Part shown: one piece after another, positions 6,501 through 12,944 of the stretch
Layout of the letters: the number at the start of each line of letters is the position of its first letter
Numbering within the stretch: the stretch's first letter is position 1
From: UMGS1474 sp050946775
GTDB taxonomy: Bacteria > Bacillota > Clostridia > Oscillospirales > Acutalibacteraceae
Assembly: GCA_050946775.1 (NCBI GenBank)
Contig: JBMNVL010000010.1
Location: 1 to 25,633, forward strand
Direction of reading: 5' to 3'
Length of the DNA: 25,633 nt
Notes under the pieces: generated by a model
What the model was told of the DNA's origin: nothing
Database searches by the model: none
Seen by the model: the letters and a program-made list of their open reading frames with translations, nothing else
Program-made: the position numbers and the translations under genes

Positions 6501-8561
6501 CTGGTTGCCGGGGTGCAGCGGATACAGGTGGTTGGTATGACGGTGCTGACCGTCACCCGACACGTCCTGCGAGGTTTCGTATTTCCACTCCATGAACTGG
6601 CCGTTTACGCCGATCTTCGGCCCGGACAGCTTGGCCTGCGCGGCCTTGATCTCGTCGACCTCGGCCGACGGTTTATCGAGGATTTCGCTGGCCTGAATCA
6701 CCTCGTTGAAGATCTCCCAAACGACCGCCTGCACAAAGGTGGCGCCCAGGGTAAAGGGACCGTGCTCGGGCGAATAGGAGGGGCTGGCCACCAGCGTGCC
6801 GTCCGTCGCGTCCTCGACCAGGTTGTCCACCCAGAACAGGGCGGCGCCCAGCAGCACCTCGTAGTTGTCGGCGAGAAATTGCTTGTCCTGATTGAATTGG
6901 TAGTACTCCCAGATATCCTGGCAGGCCCACGCCGCCGACTCGGGCGCGTAGGAAGCGCCGGATTCACCGGGAGCGGAGTTGCCCCAGATGTTGTTTTCGT
7001 GGTGGAAGGTCCAGCCGCGGACCGGATCGCCGTTGCGGTCGCAGTAATACTGCCGGGCGATCACCTTGCCGTATTTCATCTGGGCGGCGACGTATTCGAT
7101 CACCGGGATGTGGCATTCGGCCAGGTTGGTCTGCTCGGCCAGCCAGTAGTTCATCTGCAGGTTGATGTTGGTGTGGTAGTCGGCCGACCAGGGCGGGGTC
7201 AGACTGTCCGCCCAGATGCCCTGCAGGTTGGCCGGAAGCGAACCGGCGCGGGAAGAGGCGATCAGCAGATACCGGCCGAACTGGAAGTAGAGGTTCTCCA
7301 GATACAGATCCTCCGGGGTGTACCAGTCATAGTCGCCGTTGGGATCGATCGCCGTTTTGGAGGCGGCGGCGAACCGGGCGCGGTAGTTGTTGAGCAGCTC
7401 GTCGGTGGGTTTATCCGGGACCTTGGTCATGCCGCTGATGTTCAGCTGCATGGCGCCAAACAACGCCTGATAATCCGCCTTGTGCTCCCGCAGCACGCCT
7501 TCGTAGCCCTTGGCCGCGGCGGCCTCGATCCGGGCGGACACGGCGTCCAGCGGATCCTCGTCTTTGAAGAAATCGTAGCTGCCGTCGGTCTGCAGCTGAT
7601 AGTTGGTGCCGGCGGTCATGTAGATGAGGATCTCATCCGCTTCGTCGACGTAGACGGTATCGCCCAGCGTCAGGGCGCTGCCGCCCTTGGTGACCACCTT
7701 CAGCTGCTGGGCGAATTTCAGCCCGTTCTCCCCCTGATCGGACGAACGGCCGACCATGGTGATGGTGTTGGCCTGCAGATCGCCGTAGATGCTCTTCTGG
7801 GGCTGTTCGCTGTCGATGGAGATCTCCCGGGTCAGACGGCCCTTTTCGCTGGCCGTCAGCCGCACGACCATCACGTTGCCGGGATTGGAAACAAAATATT
7901 CCCGGGTATAGGTCACGCCGTTTTGCTTATAGCTGACCTTGGCGGTGCCGTCGTTGAGATTCAGCGAACGGCGGTAGTGTTTCGACTCGTCGTTTTTGCG
8001 GGGATCGGCGATATAAATGTTGCCCAGCGTCTGATAGCTGCCGAAATGGGCTTTTTCGCCGTAGAGCGACTGGATCGCCGCGTCCACCTGGGATTTGTTG
8101 ACCCCGGCGGTGCCGTAGTACTGGTCGTAGCTGACCTTGCCGGCCTTTTCGGGATGGGCCTTGAGATCGGCCGCCATGGCGTTGGACACCTTCTGCAGCT
8201 CAGCACGCACCCATTGCAGCGTCTCGAAATGCTCGGCCTGCGTCCCCTTGACGCCGCCGTCATACTCGGCGCTGGATCCGGGACCGCCCGACCACAGGGT
8301 GTGTTCGTTGACCTGGATCTTGTCGGTGGCGACGCCGCCGAACACCATGGCCCCGATAAAGCCGTTGCCCAGCGGGGTGCCGTGCTGCTCCCAGCCGGTG
8401 TGGGTCATTTCGGCCGGTTGGTCGTACCAGGCCTCAAGAGGCAAATTGACAGCCATATCGTTTCCCTCCTCGGCACTGACCATACCGGCGCCCATCGCCG
8501 GCAGCACCGCCGACGCCAGGATCGCCGCGCTGAGCAGCGCGCCGGTCAATCGTTTTTTCAT
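3591..8561 (-). CDS. Secreted multidomain GH95 alpha-L-fucosidase with internal dockerin
   Basis: A 1656-residue exported glycosidase. Residues 1-30 are a signal peptide (MKKR, hydrophobic core, VSA-EE cleavage). Residues ~40-885 match GH95, the inverting 1,2-alpha-L-fucosidases acting on host glycans; key positions are the asparagine pair N465/N467 in TNINLQMNYW, E599 in SYSPEHG and D769 in FQIDGNFGA, corresponding to N421/N423, E566 and D766 of Bifidobacterium AfcA. Next come a FIVAR-like helical segment (~889-963), a chitobiase/hexosaminidase C-terminal-like segment (~978-1040, YTTDGTEPG), an F5/8-type-C-like binding domain (~1045-1187), FIVAR (~1195-1258), a type I dockerin with two calcium loops (1265-1325), FIVAR (~1347-1410), a beta-sandwich (~1417-1575) and a final helical repeat. 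No sortase or SLH anchor is seen, so attachment may use the dockerin. A GGAGG ribosome site precedes the ATG. Some GH95 members prefer galactosidic substrates, so exact specificity is open. Confidence 0.93.
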   Translation of the reverse strand: MKKRLTGALLSAAILASAVLPAMGAGMVSAEEGNDMAVNLPLEAWYDQPAEMTHTGWEQHGTPLGNGFIGAMVFGGVATDKIQVNEHTLWSGGPGSSAEYDGGVKGTQAEHFETLQWVRAELQKVSNAMAADLKAHPEKAGKVSYDQYYGTAGVNKSQVDAAIQSLYGEKAHFGSYQTLGNIYIADPRKNDESKHYRRSLNLNDGTAKVSYKQNGVTYTREYFVSNPGNVMVVRLTASEKGRLTREISIDSEQPQKSIYGDLQANTITMVGRSSDQGENGLKFAQQLKVVTKGGSALTLGDTVYVDEADEILIYMTAGTNYQLQTDGSYDFFKDEDPLDAVSARIEAAAAKGYEGVLREHKADYQALFGAMQLNISGMTKVPDKPTDELLNNYRARFAAASKTAIDPNGDYDWYTPEDLYLENLYFQFGRYLLIASSRAGSLPANLQGIWADSLTPPWSADYHTNINLQMNYWLAEQTNLAECHIPVIEYVAAQMKYGKVIARQYYCDRNGDPVRGWTFHHENNIWGNSAPGESGASYAPESAAWACQDIWEYYQFNQDKQFLADNYEVLLGAALFWVDNLVEDATDGTLVASPSYSPEHGPFTLGATFVQAVVWEIFNEVIQASEILDKPSAEVDEIKAAQAKLSGPKIGVNGQFMEWKYETSQDVSGDGQHRHTNHLYPLHPGNQIVAGRSEEEDAFVEAMKQTLNTRTDNGTGWSKAWKINFWARTRVGDRTHKVVSSLLGGLTPDGSTYSTADNLFDMHAPFQIDGNFGATAGMAEMLLQSQGDAVELLPALPQAWNSGTATGLKARGNVEVDMQWSHGLIGTAVLRPNVDNAALKVKGTNIANGKLVDSKGNDVAFTADGTNTIVFAAKAGETYTIADIVDPEGLANAKAALTALIADAEDAVDARDPEDPLNDADANQAMADAIAAAKQTLPSNNLYDLLEGIDRLQAALDEFRQAYTLSLEVDDGGFFTGVTSVKMTCPSKLVDIRYTTDGTEPGAASTAYAGPVVLPFGWTTVKAAIFYNAEKVSDTVEREFFVVPETDLAQGKTVTTTSTKTINGYPVTQIVNGKRNNRWATNSNSGEDTDAIINFGTPTTFDCFWLDEFCETNQATRVTSLKLEYLDGSTWKEIDLEAGKHYVDNVPNSPTASQHAHKTAVFPPVTAQQVRLTMRGNDISIWELSFYNTSAKGDKTALNALIDEVKALDLSVYEDTAALEAALAAAEAVKADPNATVTDVAIATGNLQNAVAALAEKAVEQILLGDVDGNGSVTAADALMALQAATGKIVLDDEQTARADVDGNEGVTAADALMILQAATGKIVLSDEPAEPEDPVLPDAPLNLPTATKEQVQEAMNEPVDPAKYTPETVQAYQQAMAACQMLIDNPNVSGANLYRALTALKAAKSGLAENPQPNWVGTFSKISGNHTVLGQGQNLLYADWKQIDQGSVDCTDRGNLRLQLTITLQSTNPDVDPATMWNELVIKLRSSDKAGVAGDPDGSGNTEHNYGWNFQRSSIANGTATLNVSIPLDRAKGNSRGVMDWSDVGRIIIQCWLDGNKTPGDKYQYTMNVSNVRIVDQGAIDEAKATLSAKVDEVKNVATAGKPADKVAAFQSALSAAQTLLAKPETVIGSVGAPVSLYDVNKALTDLTDAYNALG
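4584..4772 (-). repeat. Dockerin duplicated calcium-binding repeats inside the fucosidase gene
   Basis: Two copies of a 34-codon (102-bp) repeat encode D-V-D-G-N-x-x-V-T-A-A-D loops at protein residues 1266-1277 and 1300-1311. A 26-base stretch is identical in the two copies (4591-4616 and 4693-4718). Aspartate or asparagine falls at calcium positions 1, 3, 5 and 12. Both copies have Ala-Ala at positions 10-11, which usually decide cohesin recognition. Confidence 0.9.
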
Positions 8562-8594
8562 ACCTCTTCCTCCATTCCTGTAATTGTCGCGCCC

Positions 8595-8613
8595 GTGCCG
8601 TTTCTCACGGCAC
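8595..8613 (-). promoter_or_regulatory. 5' leader hairpin of the fucosidase mRNA
   Basis: A 7-bp perfect stem (8595-8601 with 8607-8613) with a five-base loop lies just downstream of the predicted transcription start. It has no T-tract, so it is not a terminator. It could protect the mRNA 5' end; that role is inference. Confidence 0.4.
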
Positions 8614-8625
8614 TATACCGATCTC

Positions 8626-8654
8626 ATTATATCACGTTCCCCTATCCGCCGCAA
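8626..8654 (-). promoter_or_regulatory. Extended -10 promoter for the fucosidase gene
   Basis: On the - strand: TTGCGG (8649-8654), a 17-base spacer and TATAAT (8626-8631), with TGA directly before it to complete the extended -10. Upstream of the -35 the - strand is A-rich (about 8656-8695), like an UP element. It gives a leader of about 60 bases. Confidence 0.75.
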
Positions 8655-8746
8655 TATGGATTTTTTTCCGAAATCTTTGATTATTTTCCATTCTGCCACT
8701 TTTTTGCCGCTTTCCTGACGACGGACAGGCGCACCTTTGTCCACAT

Positions 8747-8776
8747 CGGACATAAACTGGAGCAGAGTCGTATAAT
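8747..8776 (+). promoter_or_regulatory. Probable promoter for mazF
   Basis: A perfect -10 TATAAT lies at 8771-8776. Eighteen bases upstream is CGGACA (8747-8752), matching four of six -35 positions. It diverges from the fucosidase promoter, with about 90 A/T-rich bases between them in which I see no gene. Confidence 0.6.
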
Positions 8777-8833
8777 CGCCGCGTTTTCGGCCGACAATAA
8801 AAGCAAGATCTTTCAGCAAGGGTGAACGACGCT

Positions 8834-9196
8834 ATGAACGTACATCGAGGGGATATTTTTTACGCCGATCTCAGCCCGGTGGTCGGGTCGGAACAAGGCG
8901 GGATACGGCCGGTGCTGATCGTGCAAAACGACGTGGGCAACCGGTACAGTCCCACCGTGATCGCCGCCGCCATCACCAGCCGCAAAAACAAAACGCCCCT
9001 GCCCACCCATATCCGGCTCCATTCCACCGACAGCGGGCTGATCCGGGATTCCATCGTTCTGCTCGAGCAGATCCGCACGCTGGACAAACGCCGGCTGCGG
9101 GACAAAATGGGGCGGCTGGACGACGAGTCAATGACCCGGGTGGATCAGGCGCTGCAGGTCAGTTTCGGGCTGGGGCAAACCGGCGACGGGACATAA
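8834..9196 (+). CDS. mazF: MazF/NdoA-family endoribonuclease toxin
   Basis: The product is a 120-residue sequence-specific mRNA interferase of the MazF/PemK family, strongly resembling Bacillus subtilis NdoA (EndoA) along its length. The start MNVHRGDIFYADL, the loop VVGSEQGGIRPV, QNDVGNRYSP and the late VLLEQIRTLDK segment are the hallmarks. R25 and T48 occupy the positions of the known catalytic Arg25 and Thr48 of NdoA, so the enzyme looks intact. The ATG at 8834 is preferred over the GTG at 8822, because the GTG sits within the AAGGGTGA ribosome site and NdoA-like proteins start at this methionine. In Firmicutes the antitoxin gene normally lies immediately upstream; here the preceding ~270 bases hold no such ORF. 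The toxin is thus an orphan in this window, and its antitoxin may be elsewhere. Confidence 0.92.
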   Translation: MNVHRGDIFYADLSPVVGSEQGGIRPVLIVQNDVGNRYSPTVIAAAITSRKNKTPLPTHIRLHSTDSGLIRDSIVLLEQIRTLDKRRLRDKMGRLDDESMTRVDQALQVSFGLGQTGDGT

Positions 9197-9232
9197 AAAG
9201 CGGGCGTAACCGCGACGGTTACGCCCGCTTTT
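9196..9232. terminator. Bidirectional terminator between mazF and mtnN
   Basis: A 17-bp perfect stem (9196-9212 with 9216-9232) with a three-base CGA loop has A-runs on the left arm and T-runs on the right, making an efficient terminator in both directions. It ends mazF on the + strand and the six-gene murD operon on the - strand. Confidence 0.93.
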
Positions 9233-9239
9233 GTATTCG

Positions 9240-9917
9240 TTACAGCTCCCGGATGATGGCGTCGGCGATCCGCAGACAGACGCGGGAGGTCTCCTCCAGC
9301 GCCTCGTAGTACTCTTCGGCGCCGCCGGTAATACTGTCGGACACCGTTTTGATCAGCAGACAGGGGACGCGGTTGCGCCGGCAGGTCAGCACCACCCCGG
9401 CGGCCTCCATTTCGCAGATATCGGCGCCGAATTGCTCGTGCAGCGCCGTTTTGGCGGCTTCACCGGAAATGAATTTGTCCGCCGAGGCACAGGTGACCCG
9501 CTTGAGAGCGGGATTGAGCGCCGTCGCTTTGTCCACCAGCTCGGGGGTGGTGGGGATATACACGTCGGGGTATTCGATGTACTGCCCCACGGCGGTGCCG
9601 TCAATGGCGGAACCGTCATAGTCGGTGTGCACCACTCGCTCGACCACGCAGGTGCGGGTCTGCCCCATTTCCGGGGTCAGACCGCCCACCACGCCGAAAT
9701 TGATGATCATATCCACCCCGTAAACGCTGATCAGCAGTTGGGTGGCCGCCGCCGCGGCGATCTCCCCGATCCCGCTGTGCATCACCGACAGGGTATACCC
9801 CGGCATTTGATAGGTGCGCACGGTGAAATCCCCGAAAGCGCGTTCTTCCTGCGGTTGACCGAATTCATTGAGCACGGCGTCGATCTCTCTGGCCACCAGC
9901 ATACCGATATGTTTCAT
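9240..9917 (-). CDS. mtnN: MTA/SAH nucleosidase family protein
   Basis: The product is a 225-residue cytoplasmic member of the PNP/UDP phosphorylase superfamily, closest in pattern to 5'-methylthioadenosine/S-adenosylhomocysteine nucleosidase, which hydrolyses these SAM by-products to adenine and a thioribose compound. Visible features are a likely acidic active-site residue E11 in VAREID, SGIGEIAAAAA (48-58), SADKFISGEA (145-154), CEMEAAG with M170/E171, and KTVSDS with the catalytic aspartate D194. The usual NTGSAGG strand motif reads NFGVVGGL here, so substrate range could differ; futalosine hydrolase is an alternative, but no menaquinone genes are nearby. It is last in the operon; its ATG overlaps the preceding stop (ATGA, 9914-9917) and its GGAGGG ribosome site lies in the preceding coding end. 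Confidence 0.82.
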   Translation of the reverse strand: MKHIGMLVAREIDAVLNEFGQPQEERAFGDFTVRTYQMPGYTLSVMHSGIGEIAAAAATQLLISVYGVDMIINFGVVGGLTPEMGQTRTCVVERVVHTDYDGSAIDGTAVGQYIEYPDVYIPTTPELVDKATALNPALKRVTCASADKFISGEAAKTALHEQFGADICEMEAAGVVLTCRRNRVPCLLIKTVSDSITGGAEEYYEALEETSRVCLRIADAIIREL

Positions 9918-11203
9918 AGTTTTCCCTCCAAAGCTCCTTGTTCCAGCATCGACTGGGCGGCCAACAGCACCCCCACCTTGCCGGAGTGAAAATTGAGTCC
10001 GCCCTGCATATAGGCGGCGTACGGCTCACGCAGAGGGCCGTCGGCCGACAGCTCGATCGACGCGCCCATGGTAAAGGCTCCCGCCGCCATGATAACCGGG
10101 TCTTCATACCCCGGCATATCCCACGGCTCGGGGGTGACGAAGGCGTCCACCGGAGCGCCTTTCTGCATTCCCTGGCAAAAGGCGACCAGCCCTTCGGGAG
10201 TGCCCAGACACACCGTTTGGATGATGTCCGCCCGCGGCTCGCCGGCCGTCGGGCTGACGGCAAAGCCCAGCCCGCCGAACAAAGCGGCGGTGTAGACCGC
10301 GGTTTTCAGCGCCTCGCCCACCACGTGGGGTGCGTGGAACAGCCCCATAAACAGGGAGCGGTTGTGCCCCAGCGACGCGCCCACTTCCCGACCCAGGCCG
10401 GGGGTGGTCATCCGAAAGGCGCATTGCTCGATCAGATCGGCCCGTCCGCAGAGGTAGCCGCCGTTTTCGGCGATGCCGCCGCCGGGATTTTTGATCAGCG
10501 ATCCCGCCATCAGATCGGCGCCGACCTGCGTCGGTTCGGTCGGCTCGACGAATTCGCCGTAGCAGTTGTCGACGAAGACGATCACGTCGGGCCTTTTTTG
10601 CCTGACCGCCCGGATGATCCGCCCGATCTCCTCCACCGACAGGGAGGGACGGGGATCGTAACCGCGGGAGCGCTGGATATGCACCATTTTGACGTCGTCG
10701 GTCAGCGCCGCGACCACCCCGGGGATATCGGGGCGGCCGTCTTTCAGATCCACCTGCCGGTAGGCGATCCCGAAATCCTTGAGCGATCCCGACGCGTCGC
10801 CACGGATGCCGATGACCTCCTCCAGGGTGTCGTACGGCGCGCCGGTGGCGGCCAGCAGGGTATCGCCCGGGCGCAGCACCCCCGACAGGGCGATGGTGAT
10901 GGCGTGGGTGCCCGACACGATGCTGTGGCGCACCAAAGCGTCTTCGGCGCCCATCACCTGAGCGAACACCTTGTCCAGCGTGTCCCGTCCCCGGTCGCCG
11001 TAACCGTAGCCGGTGGTGGGCGCGAAATGGGTTTCGCTGACGCCGTGGTCGATGAACGCCCGCAGCACCTTTTGCTGATTGTACTCGGTCACCTCGTCAA
11101 TGGCGGCAAAACGCCCGGCGATTTGTTCCATCGCCCGGCGGGAACGGTCTTCCAGCCGCTTGTCCACTTGAAAAAAGGACGTCAATCCTCTCAATCCTTC
11201 CAT
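9914..11203 (-). CDS. Methionine gamma-lyase / aluminium-resistance family PLP enzyme
   Basis: The product is a 429-residue PLP-dependent protein of the family annotated as methionine gamma-lyase family or aluminium resistance protein, related to cystathionine-gamma-lyase-type enzymes. Landmarks: EVTEYNQQKVLRAF (37-50), THFAPTTGYGYGD (58-70), SGTHA (97-101), the ring-nitrogen aspartate D212 in VDNCYGEF, and K238 in SLIKNPGGG, the expected Schiff-base lysine. The C-terminal half has PEPWDMPGYEDPVIMAAG. The substrate is not settled for this family; C-S lyase activity is plausible. The frame is open upstream to 11518, but that region encodes the GNAT gene. The ATG at 11203 overlaps the GNAT stop by 13 bases. 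A TTG six codons later (11185) has a better-spaced AAGGA site and is an alternative start. Confidence 0.9.
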   Translation of the reverse strand: MEGLRGLTSFFQVDKRLEDRSRRAMEQIAGRFAAIDEVTEYNQQKVLRAFIDHGVSETHFAPTTGYGYGDRGRDTLDKVFAQVMGAEDALVRHSIVSGTHAITIALSGVLRPGDTLLAATGAPYDTLEEVIGIRGDASGSLKDFGIAYRQVDLKDGRPDIPGVVAALTDDVKMVHIQRSRGYDPRPSLSVEEIGRIIRAVRQKRPDVIVFVDNCYGEFVEPTEPTQVGADLMAGSLIKNPGGGIAENGGYLCGRADLIEQCAFRMTTPGLGREVGASLGHNRSLFMGLFHAPHVVGEALKTAVYTAALFGGLGFAVSPTAGEPRADIIQTVCLGTPEGLVAFCQGMQKGAPVDAFVTPEPWDMPGYEDPVIMAAGAFTMGASIELSADGPLREPYAAYMQGGLNFHSGKVGVLLAAQSMLEQGALEGKL

Positions 11204-11925
11204 TTGATCTGCGCCCATTCTCCCACCGGGACAAAACCCCAGTGCCGATAGAGCGCCTTGGCGTAATCGTTTTTCGGGGACAGCCAGACGGCCTTGCCCT
11301 CTTGCTGCAAAGCGGCCGCCAACGCCGACACACAGCGGCGGGCGTATCCCCTGCCCCGTTGATCGGGACGGGTCGCCACCCCGCCGATCAGCGCCGCGCT
11401 TTCGCATTCGGCGGTGGTCATCGCCACCGCCAAAAGGCCGTCCTCGCCGGTGATCCCAGCGATCCGACCGCAGCCGTGGCGCAGCCGGTGGGACATATCG
11501 ACGTACCAGTCGTCCCACTGCGGCAGATCGTCGAACACCGCCTTGAGCAAATCGAAGGTCGCCGTCAGCGACGGGGTATCCGTCTGCGGCGGATCAGCCA
11601 CCCCGTCCATAAGGCGGGTGACCGTACCGCTTTGCGTTTGCCCGGGACGCAGGGCGCTCACCGCCCGGACGAAAGCCGGATCGCTTCGCAGCCGGGTCAC
11701 CGGCTGCATCGCCGCAAAAGCGGCCGCTTCCTCGTGATCCTTGCCCGGCAGGTCGGCCAGCAGGGTATCCCCCATCTGCCCCAACGTCCCGCCGTGTTCG
11801 GTTATCCAAAAACGAACGATCCGCTCGTCGTCGCCGTAAGCGGCGTGCCAACCGGCCAGCTTGACCGACGCTTCGGTTTGCAGGGAGAAGGGCAATTCCT
11901 CTCCCCGTTTTGCCAGCCGGATCAT
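11191..11925 (-). CDS. GNAT-family N-acetyltransferase
   Basis: The product is a 244-residue protein whose C-terminal third (~175-240) is a GNAT acetyl-CoA-binding fold. Motif A reads GGVATRPDQRGRGYA (181-195), with the Q/R-x-x-G-x-G/A loop, and is followed by the helix ending AKALYRHWGF (222-231). The N-terminal ~140 residues have no motif I can name and may be a substrate domain, as in other two-part GNAT proteins. The acetyl acceptor is unknown. The start ATG overlaps the TGA of the upstream M42 peptidase (ATGA, 11922-11925); the frame is open another 20 codons upstream but within that gene. Its 3' end overlaps the PLP-enzyme gene, so it is translationally tied on both sides. Confidence 0.85.
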   Translation of the reverse strand: MIRLAKRGEELPFSLQTEASVKLAGWHAAYGDDERIVRFWITEHGGTLGQMGDTLLADLPGKDHEEAAAFAAMQPVTRLRSDPAFVRAVSALRPGQTQSGTVTRLMDGVADPPQTDTPSLTATFDLLKAVFDDLPQWDDWYVDMSHRLRHGCGRIAGITGEDGLLAVAMTTAECESAALIGGVATRPDQRGRGYARRCVSALAAALQQEGKAVWLSPKNDYAKALYRHWGFVPVGEWAQIKWKD

Positions 11926-12944
11926 GCCGGCAGCCGGTCGGCCAGGATATGCAGCAGCCGCAGGGTATCCTCGGCGTCCTTCCACGACAGCACGCAGGCG
12001 GGAGAATGCAGATACCGGCAGGCCAGCGACACCGCCGCCACCCGGGCGCCTTCACCCGCCCGTTGAAGGGCGCCGGCGTCGTTGCCCCCGGCGACCACCG
12101 TTTTGGTCTGGTTGGGGATGCCGGCCTCGTCCGCCCAGGAGCGGATCTGCCGGTAAAGCGGCTCGTCGTACAGCGTCCGCCGGTCCATAAAGGACACCAC
12201 CGGCCCTTTGCCCACCTCGCAGACCCGTTTGGCGCCGCACACCCCTGCCAGATCCAGCGCGGTGGTGGTTTCCACCACCACGGCGATATCCGGGCGAAGG
12301 GTGAATCCCGCCACCGTCGAGCCCCGCAGACCGATCTCTTCCTGCACCACGAAGGAGACGACGATATCGTATTCCGGCTGACGGCGGATCATTTCCAGCA
12401 GCAGCAGACAACCCATCCGGTCGTCCAGCGCCTTGGCTTTGATCCTGTCGTCGCCCAGCTCCTCAAAACAATGATCGAACACCACGCTGTCGCCGGGCTG
12501 GGCGATCGCCAGCGCCTCCTCTTTGGAAGCGACGCCGATATCCAGCCGCAAAGCGTCCCAGCCGGGCTGGGATTTGCGTTCCTCGTCCTTGCACTGGTGG
12601 ATCGCCTTGCCGCCGATGACGCCGATACGACCGTTCACCCGTGCCATCCGGCCAAACACCACCGCCGGGTCGACCCCGCCGACGGCGGTCAGCGCCAGAT
12701 ACCCGTCCTCGCTGACGTCGCTGACGATCATCCCGACCTCGTCCATATGGGCGGAAAACAGCACCGTTTTGTTCGCTTTTTTCCGGCCGTTGACCCACAC
12801 CAGCAGATTGCCCAGCGGATCGACCTTCATCTGCCGCACGGCCGGGCATTCCTCCAGACGCGCTTTGAGCCAATCCCGCACCGCGCTTTCCCGGCCGGAA
12901 ACGCCATCGAGCGCGCACAGCTGCCGGATCTCGTCCCGTTTCAT
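11922..12944 (-). CDS. M42 family metallo-aminopeptidase (first copy by coordinate)
   Basis: The product is a 340-residue member of peptidase family M42 (FrvX/glutamyl aminopeptidase/TET type), cytoplasmic enzymes that trim N-terminal residues from peptides and often form dodecamers. Expected metal ligands and base: H66 in SAHMDEVG, D174 in KALDDR, E202/E203 in VQEEIG, E225 in VVVETTTA at the site often occupied by Asp, and H313 in YLHSP. All are present, so activity is likely. The start overlaps the stop of the other M42 gene (ATGA, 12941-12944). The AAAGGAGGG ribosome site is formed by the Lys-Gly-Gly codons at that gene's end. The two M42 proteins share the fold but differ throughout, so they are paralogues rather than a recent duplication. 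Confidence 0.92.
   Translation of the reverse strand: MKRDEIRQLCALDGVSGRESAVRDWLKARLEECPAVRQMKVDPLGNLLVWVNGRKKANKTVLFSAHMDEVGMIVSDVSEDGYLALTAVGGVDPAVVFGRMARVNGRIGVIGGKAIHQCKDEERKSQPGWDALRLDIGVASKEEALAIAQPGDSVVFDHCFEELGDDRIKAKALDDRMGCLLLLEMIRRQPEYDIVVSFVVQEEIGLRGSTVAGFTLRPDIAVVVETTTALDLAGVCGAKRVCEVGKGPVVSFMDRRTLYDEPLYRQIRSWADEAGIPNQTKTVVAGGNDAGALQRAGEGARVAAVSLACRYLHSPACVLSWKDAEDTLRLLHILADRLPA

Noticed and set aside
3582..8825. A 1747-codon open frame on the + strand opposite the fucosidase gene
   Set aside because: It is in exact codon register with the real gene, has low-complexity Gly/Val/His/Arg composition and no ribosome site. The sense gene has a signal peptide and recognisable domains. 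It is a by-product of codon bias.
8562..8833. Possible small antitoxin gene upstream of mazF
   Set aside because: The only short + strand frame starting with ATG in the gap (about 20 codons) is far too short and hydrophobic for an EndoAI-type antitoxin.
8834..9196. Signs of horizontal transfer around mazF and the fucosidase
   Set aside because: Base composition and codon usage look like the neighbours and there is no integrase, tRNA or insertion sequence nearby, so I see no basis for calling an island.
11204..11518. N-terminal extension of the methionine-gamma-lyase-family protein
   Set aside because: The extra codons lie in the GNAT gene, the family starts near the chosen Met, and no ribosome site is seen at the far start.
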